Source: Diplonema papillatum
Lineage: Eukaryota > Euglenozoa > Diplonemea > Diplonemida > Diplonemidae
Reading direction: 5' to 3'
NCBI GenBank assembly: GCA_030068145.1
Contig: JAPJBO010000031.1
Coordinates: 1-64,000, forward strand
Length of the DNA stretch: 64,000 nucleotides
Each line of letters starts with the position of its first letter. The stretch's first letter is position 1. A model generated the notes under the pieces. The model searched no databases. It was not told the origin of the DNA and worked only from the letters and a program-made list of their open reading frames with translations. A program made the translations under genes and the position numbers. Of this stretch, positions 58,191 to 64,000 are shown in pieces.

Positions 58191-61100
58191 GCGCGACGAT
58201 TCCCGATGCGACGAAACTCGACCTCGTCGACCTGTGGCACAATGACGAGCGGATCAGCGAGGTGGCCCGGGCGTTCAAAGCGAACGACAGCGCCTCGGTC
58301 CTGCAGCCCGCCTACGCGAGCGACGAGCAGGACTTCCTCGCGGACCAGCCGGAGCACCACCAGGGCCGCGTGATCCCCAGCAGCCGCTTCTGGGAGCTGA
58401 CCGTGCGCCGGCTTACGGTCGCCAGCGAAGCCCAGAAGGCGGACGCTGCGAAGTTCGCCGCGACCGAGTCCGAAGAGCAGCTCGACGACACCCTCGAAGA
58501 CGGCCGCAACTCCGACGACGACGATGACGACGACAGCGACCTCGACGACGAACCCCCCGGGCCCGACGGAGAAATCCCCGACAGCTCGCCCGACGCCGGC
58601 TCCGGCAACATGCTCGGCATTCCTTTGCAGAGACCGCCCTCGCTGACCCAAAGGACCCTCGACTGCGGAGCTTCGATCGCCCTGCGTTTGCTGTCGACGG
58701 TCGCGTTGGAAGACCCGGTGCTGCTGAAGGACATCCTGCGAAGCATCCGGACGTGGCTCGCACACTGCGTGCCGTGCTCCTTGAGCCCGCACACGGGGTA
58801 TTCGACCATACTGTCCACCGGTACCGTCCGGAGGCTCCTCTCGTTCCTCCTCGCTGCCTGGCGAAAAGGGAACCATATGGCGGTCAAGCTCGCCATCCAG
58901 TTGGCCATCTCGCGGGGAGAGCTGCCGCTGCTCGTCGAAGTCGCGTGGGGCCTCCTCGGCGACCGCCAGCACGACCCCGAAGCACCGGCCGACGACGGCG
59001 GGGCCGCCAAGGGCGGGTCGGCGGCGGCGGCGGACAAGAAGCAGGCCGCGCACGGGGCCGCCGTCCTGCGGGAGCTGGAGAGGGTCAAGACGTTCCTGTT
59101 CTCCACGTACTGCCCGTCCAGGAGGCTCGACGTCCCATCCTGCCTGCGGGCGGAGCGGAGGGTGGCCGTCGGCCCGGGGATCGTGCAAGGACTCGCCGTG
59201 TCCAAGTATGCCCTTCCTCCTGAAACGGTAACATACCCAGTTTCACTGGAGTGCCCGTTCCCGGCGAGCTACGAGGGAACGAACCTGTAAGCGTGCCAAC
59301 GCTACTCTTTCTACATCGAAGTCATATTCACGATAACCAACTATATATAAAAGGTGTCACGGGATAAGCCGGCAGCCGCTGCTTAACGGTGCATGCAGAT
59401 CCGTGTGGTCCGTGTACTTAAAAGTTCCCAATGCTTAACGGCTTTTTCTGGGCGGCCCTGAGATCACCCCCTCAGGTGACACCACTTTATCTTTATCAAT
59501 ACTTCAACCTTCTTTTAGTACCAAAAAATCTTGCGGGTCGCCCATTCAATGTATTGTGCCGCCGCGGCGGCGGAACAAACGCGTTCCATCTGCTGTAACG
59601 TAGACACGGACTGTGCACAGTGCGTTGCTCAGGGTAGTCGAAGGCCTGACAAACACATGAATGCAAGTAATTTACCACCTATTGTGCAGTCTGAAACGAT
59701 ATAGGCAGCGTGGTTGGTCAGAATTCCTACCTGAAAATGACACAGGGTTGTCGTGGTTGTTCGTTGTCGACAACGAACGAGTATTATTGAAACAAACTAC
59801 GACTTCTTTTGTCAGACCCGGGGCTTGAGTAGCATTTCCCGACCGAGTTTCGAGCTTTTTTACAATATTCGCCGCTCTGGCCAGCAAGGTACCTTGCCAA
59901 GAGTGGTCTCCACACCACCCAGCTTTGTTTTTGCACCGTGAACCGGCTCCATTAAAAATTCTGCCCCCCCTTCACCTGTGCCCGAACCTGACTGCCTGTG
60001 TGGTACCAGTGCCGGAACCTGAGCTGTCCGTACCTGTACACTGAACCGGATGCATGGCCGTAACAGAGCCTGGACCTGGGCTATCTATACCTGTACACTT
60101 ACTTCGGGTTTATCTCTGTGTAAGCACCTGCTTGTAGGAAATACTTGAGGAGGCTGCCAGCCGCAAAAGAACGAAGGAGGAAAATGTGCTGTAGCCTACA
60201 CGAAACACAGGCAAATCTGAGTTAGGTGGCGGCCGCAAGCGTTCAACAAAAAATACCCACTTTGTTGTATTGTTTCTCCCCCCCCTCTAGCCTCCTTCGA
60301 AGTAAGCACACGGCAGCCCCTCGAGTATTTTGTTTCCAAGCGCGCCCGCCGCAATCCCAGCAAGTCTGGGTGGTACCAGTGCCGGAACCTGAGCTGTATC
60401 TGTATATTCATATGTGCCTGAACCTGATGCATGGGCGTCAGTTCCCGTAGCAGAGCCTGGGCTATCTATATCTGGACCCTTACTTCGAGTTTATCTCTGT
60501 TTCCAAGCGCGCCCGCCGCAATCACAGCAAGTCTGGGTGGTACCAGTGCCGGAACCGGAGCTGTATCTGTGTACTCATATGTGCCTGAACCTGATGCATG
60601 GGCGTCAGTTCCCGTAGCAGAGCCTGGGCTATCTATATCTGTACACTTACTTCGAGTTTATCTCTGTTTCCAAGCGCGCCCCCGAGTGGTGTACCGAACG
60701 CGCCGCAATCACAGCAAGCGGGCGTCTGTTCTGATCGCGATGGCGGGGCACTCTTCGGTGCTCCAAGTCTGCGGCGGAGACGTGGACAAACGGCTCAACC
60801 TCCCCTTCGTCGTCGACAGCGACGCGCTGCCGAGCCTCGCGTGCGCGTCAGACGGCCGGTCGCTGGCCATCGCGCCCACGAACCCGGCCGTGCAGGACAC
60901 GACTTCGCCGGACCACGTCCTGTTCTACGTCAACGTCTGCGAGAACTTCGGCGGGTCCTGGCGGCAGTACCGCCTGCGCATCCCCCACGCCCATAAGCCG
61001 CTCGAGCGGGTCATCTGCAAGGTGGTGTCGTACGGCGATACGGACCGCGCCCCGGCGGCCGACTTGTCAAGGCCGGCGACGCCGACATCGCCAACGTCGC

Positions 61101-64000
61101 GAGAATCTGACGGCGGCGCGACGGTCACGCAGGGTAGGAAGATCGGGATCCTGTCTGCCAGCAGCGTGCTGGTGGACGAGAAGTCAGCCCTGTGGTCGTC
61201 GCCGCTGACGAGTGCGCAGCGCCGGCTGCAGTCGGAGCTGCAAGGCTTCCCTGAGTGGGAGGCCGCGGTCGCGCACGTCCGCGCGAACACGATCTCGATG
61301 GAGATGGCCGTAGAGTCAGTGATGGAGGCCATGTTCCGCGACGGCCGCGCGGCGACCGGCGACGCGAACACGCAGATCGAAGAAATCGCGAGCCTGCTGC
61401 AGGTCGTGGTCCGATACAGCGACCGGTTGGACGACGCGGAGCACGTCGCGATGCCGAAAGTGTCGTTCCACTGGGTCGAGCTGCCGCCGCCCGACGGCGC
61501 TTCGCCGCTCAAGCGCCCGGAGCCGGCGACGATCGTCGGCCCGACGCACACCGTCAACCTGAGCATCCCGCAGACGTCGTCCCGCCGCAACCGCCACCAC
61601 CAGTCGGCCCTCTCGCTGACCCGGAATTCCCTGCCCGAGTTCTCGTACCCGCTACCGAAGCTCAACCGCGACCAGCCCTGCACTCTCGAAGCCTGGGTGC
61701 GCGGCGCGGTCGACTCCCCGGCGACCATCCTCTGCTGGGGGGTCCCGGAGTACAGGGTCCACCTGTCGATCGACAGGCAGAAGCGGCACACCCTCTACTT
61801 CGTCGGGAGCACCACGAAGCAGCAGCACCGTGGTGTCTCCGCGTCGGTGCCCGGCGCCGACAGCCACCACTGGGTGCATCTTTGCGTGACGCACGACGGC
61901 AACAACAACTGGTCGTTGTACCGGAACGGCAACCTCATCGGCGAGCCGCACATGAAGGACGCGCACGACAAACCGGCCGAGGCGGAGGACGTCACCGCGC
62001 AGCAGAGCAGACCGAACTACAGGGTGCCCCGCACCAGCTCGATCCCGGACATGCGGCAGAGCGACCGTACGATGCACGGCTCCGTCGGAAACGCGTTCGT
62101 TGGGTGCGTCGCCGAGGCGCGGATCTGGACCGAGTGCCGGTCGCCGGACCAGATCAAAGCGTACCTGCACACGTCCCTCCCGCCGAGGGAGTGCGCCGCC
62201 GACAGCTCGCTGCTCGCGTACTGGCCGATGGACCAAGCGGTCGGCGTCCAAGCGTACGACCACTCTTCGCACCGCCGGCACCTGCTGCTGCAGGACGGCG
62301 CTGGCTGGGAGCACGTTCCCGACATGCCCGTGTTCCGACGGACGAACCGGAAACCGGAGGGCTGGCCTGTGTACCTCCCGTCGCTGCGGAACCTCTCCGT
62401 GTTCGCGGCCGAGAAGGAGCTGCTGCTGTCGGTGCCGAAGAGCAGCAGCGGCAGTGCGATCGCGCGGGTCATCAGCACGTACGACGCGACGTCCGGGTGC
62501 CTGCTGCGCGAGCGGCTTGCGCCCATCGGGGTCTCGGTGGTGAGCCAGGGCGTGGCGGCCGGGTCTGAAGGGGGTGCGATCCACCCGTTGGACGGCCCCC
62601 TGGCCCTCGACGCCATCACGGGAGATATCTGGGCCCTGTCGCAGCCCACCGGGTTGCTCATGGCCGGCACCGGAGCGTCGTCCGGCAGCGTGATCGACGA
62701 CGAGCCCATCGGGCAGCCGGCAGCCGCTGCGACGGGGCAGGAGCAGTGGTGGGAGACCGCGGGGAAGGCGATGCTCACCGTGCTGGCCTCGCTCTCCCGC
62801 AGGCACACGGCGGCCGCGCCGGCGGTGCTGTCCGCGTTGTACCTGTCGCCGGTGGTGTCCTGCCTGAAGCAGCTTTGCCAGCTCCTCGCTCTCGGACGGA
62901 AGCTCAGGGACGTCGAGCTGTGCAAAGGCGCCGCCGGACTCCTCAACGCCTGCTTCAGCCAGAACGGGTGGTCCGTTCAGGCCATCCAGAGAAACCGACC
63001 CATGCTTGAGGAACTGTACAAGCATGCTTGCGCGATCGTCGACGACGACAGCTGGACGACACCCGTCTTGTCCGCCACCGTCGAGGACTCGCTGCAATCC
63101 GGGGTGTCCGCCGGCGTGTTCTTCCCGTCGACCACGTCGAAGGTCGCCGAGTTCCAGAAGCTGCTGCAGTACGGCTCCGCGAAGCCGCTGAGCAAGAGCG
63201 AGCACACCGTGCTCAACGTCCTCGTCCAGGCGCTCGCCGGCGCGTCCGCGCACTACCTGCTGCGCGGCGCGCCGGTCAGCGACACCTTGCGGCAGCTGCT
63301 GCTGTCGGCGAAGCAGCCGAACGCCCCGCCGCTGCTGCGGCTGGCGGTTGCGCTGCAGCGCTGCGTCGTCGCACTCGCGTCGACGAACGAGGACAAAGCC
63401 ATCGAGCGGCTCGTCGAGTACATGACCGAGCTGTTCAAGATCGCGCGGGAGGAGCCGCCGGAGGCTCCGACCGCGACGTCGATCCTGGTGCCGCTGCTGC
63501 TCGGCTCGCTGCCGCTGCTTCACAAGAAGCTCAGCGCGCACTGCGACCTGCCGCAGCTGCTGGGGCAGCTGCGGGACTGGCTGGTCGTGCTGTCGGAGAA
63601 GTTGGAGCACACCGGCGCTGTGTCGCTGACGCAAGCGGCGACGACGTTTTGGCACGAGATCCGCATGAACGGGTCGACCGGGCTGTCCGTGAGCTGCGCC
63701 GCGTATGAGTTCGGGGCAGCGACGTCGATCATCCTGACGATTGACACCCTGGGGGACTTCACGGTCGTGTACTGGGACCCGAACCGCCCGGGTTCGTTGC
63801 TGCACACGACAGAGATGTGCGAGATGCGCCAGCCGCGGGTGACGCTCGAGACGTCGCGGCTGGTGATCGCGGAGATCCAGAAGGAGAGCCGGCGGCGGCG
63901 GCGCACCGGGGCCGAGAGCTCGGTGCGCCCCGTGTCTGGCGTGCTCCGCGCCTTCGGCACCGAGACGGCACCGAGGACCGGGTGGCTGCTCGACCTGCTG
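58191..64000 (+). CDS. Very large LamG-like / helical-repeat protein (partial, runs off window)
   Basis: Proposed exons are 58191-59205 and 60715 to beyond 64000, joined ...GIVQGLAVS(N)KRASVLIAMA... in consistent phase across a GTATGC...CACAG intron of 1,509 bp. Exon 1 has an acidic stretch (DDDDDDDSDLDDE) and helical segments (LLSTVALEDPVLLKDILRSI; LSFLLAAWRKGNHMAVKLAI). Exon 2 is open for ~1,095 codons and holds a LamG/ConA-like jelly roll: TLEAWVRG, HHWVHLCVTHDGNNNWSLYR, EARIWTECRSPDQIKAYL and LLAYWPMDQAVG. Helical, HEAT-like sequence follows (LLRLAVALQRCVVALAST). Giant E3 ligases such as HECTD4 combine ConA-like and helical regions, but no HECT domain is in view, so this is only a suggestion. 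The true 5' end is unknown; upstream exons are likely because 58191 follows an acceptor. Confidence 0.75.
59515..59760 (+). repeat. Dispersed repeat R4, third copy (intronic)
   Basis: AATCTTGCGGGTCGCCCATT, GCAGTCTGAAACGATATAGG and CAGAATTCCTACCTGAAAAT match R4 at 53410 and 54556, with an insertion holding a GCCGCCGCGGCGGCGG palindrome. It lies inside the intron of the large gene. Confidence 0.65.
60139..60330 (+). mobile_element. MITE-2, complete copy in an intron
   Basis: The ends AAATACTTGAGGAGGCTGCC and GGCAGCCCCTCGAGTATTT are inverted repeats of ~20 bp. Length is 192 bp. Left and right parts are also found at 29171 and 31078-31153. No clear target duplication can be assigned. Confidence 0.65.
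60341..60714 (+). repeat. 167-bp tandem repeat that ends at a 3' splice site
   Basis: Units start CGCGCCCGCCGCAATC at 60341 and 60508; a third start is at 60675. Each carries CCGCAATC(A/C)CAGCAAG, the same string used as the acceptor at 60714/60715. A diverged earlier unit spans ~59998-60120. Confidence 0.8.

Noticed and set aside
58160-59188. 342-codon minus-strand frame
   Set aside because: Shadow of the acidic, GC-rich exon on the plus strand (Asp codons read as Val on the opposite strand).
61652-63805. 717-codon minus-strand frame
   Set aside because: It is antisense to the LamG-like exon, Arg/Gln/Val-rich with no motif. It is an expected shadow of GC-rich coding sequence.

Overview
This window is nuclear DNA of a GC-rich eukaryotic microbe, probably a flagellated protist or alga. 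The evidence is spliced genes with GT-AG introns, long multi-domain proteins (EF-hand plus leucine-rich repeat plus coiled coil; LamG-like plus helical repeats), a sugar-salvage enzyme fusing a nucleotidyltransferase to a glucuronokinase, a piece of eukaryotic 18S rRNA inside an intron, and heavy loads of small repeats and tyrosine-recombinase (YR) retroelements. The species cannot be fixed from the sequence. An alveolate or other chromist-type flagellate is only a guess.

Region 1 (1-9.2 kb) is repeat country that looks subtelomeric. One open reading frame (158-1402) is followed by CT microsatellites, two mirror-image AT-rich hairpin modules, a telomere-like CCCTAAC/CCCGCAAAC array, two hairpin cascades, two almost identical foldback elements, a GAACTT minisatellite and eight copies of a ~213-bp MITE with perfect terminal inverted repeats and 4-bp NTAN target duplications.

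Region 2 (9.6-23.1 kb) starts with a minus-strand tandem pair of Cys/His-rich genes and a Pro-rich gene with a C2H2-like finger. Three neighbouring copies of a YR retroelement follow, plus a gag-like relic. Across the copies the part order is gag-YR-RT/RNase H, the order known from trypanosomatid VIPER rather than from DIRS. Satellite DNA fills the junctions.

Region 3 (23-31.6 kb) is mostly decayed mobile DNA. It holds a candidate 1.65-kb inverted-repeat element, short tandem arrays, a third relative of the Cys/His family (minus strand, ~30.1-30.4 kb), and one candidate spliced host gene carrying a textbook PCNA-interacting peptide (minus strand, 26.7-27.6 kb).

Region 4 (31.6-64 kb) is gene-rich, with all recognised genes on the plus strand: a ~3,066-residue cytoskeletal-type protein whose last EF-hand is split by an intron; a secreted LRR/ConA-like cysteine-rich protein; a nucleotidyltransferase-glucuronokinase whose last GHMP motif lies in a 3' exon behind an intron holding an 18S rRNA fragment; a two-exon coiled-coil protein; and the 5' part of a very large LamG-like/helical-repeat protein that runs off the right edge. 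The genes do not form one pathway. They look like a normal single-gene stretch separated by repeat-laden intergenic DNA. Splice models are inferred from phase, splice dinucleotides and domain completion, not from transcripts.
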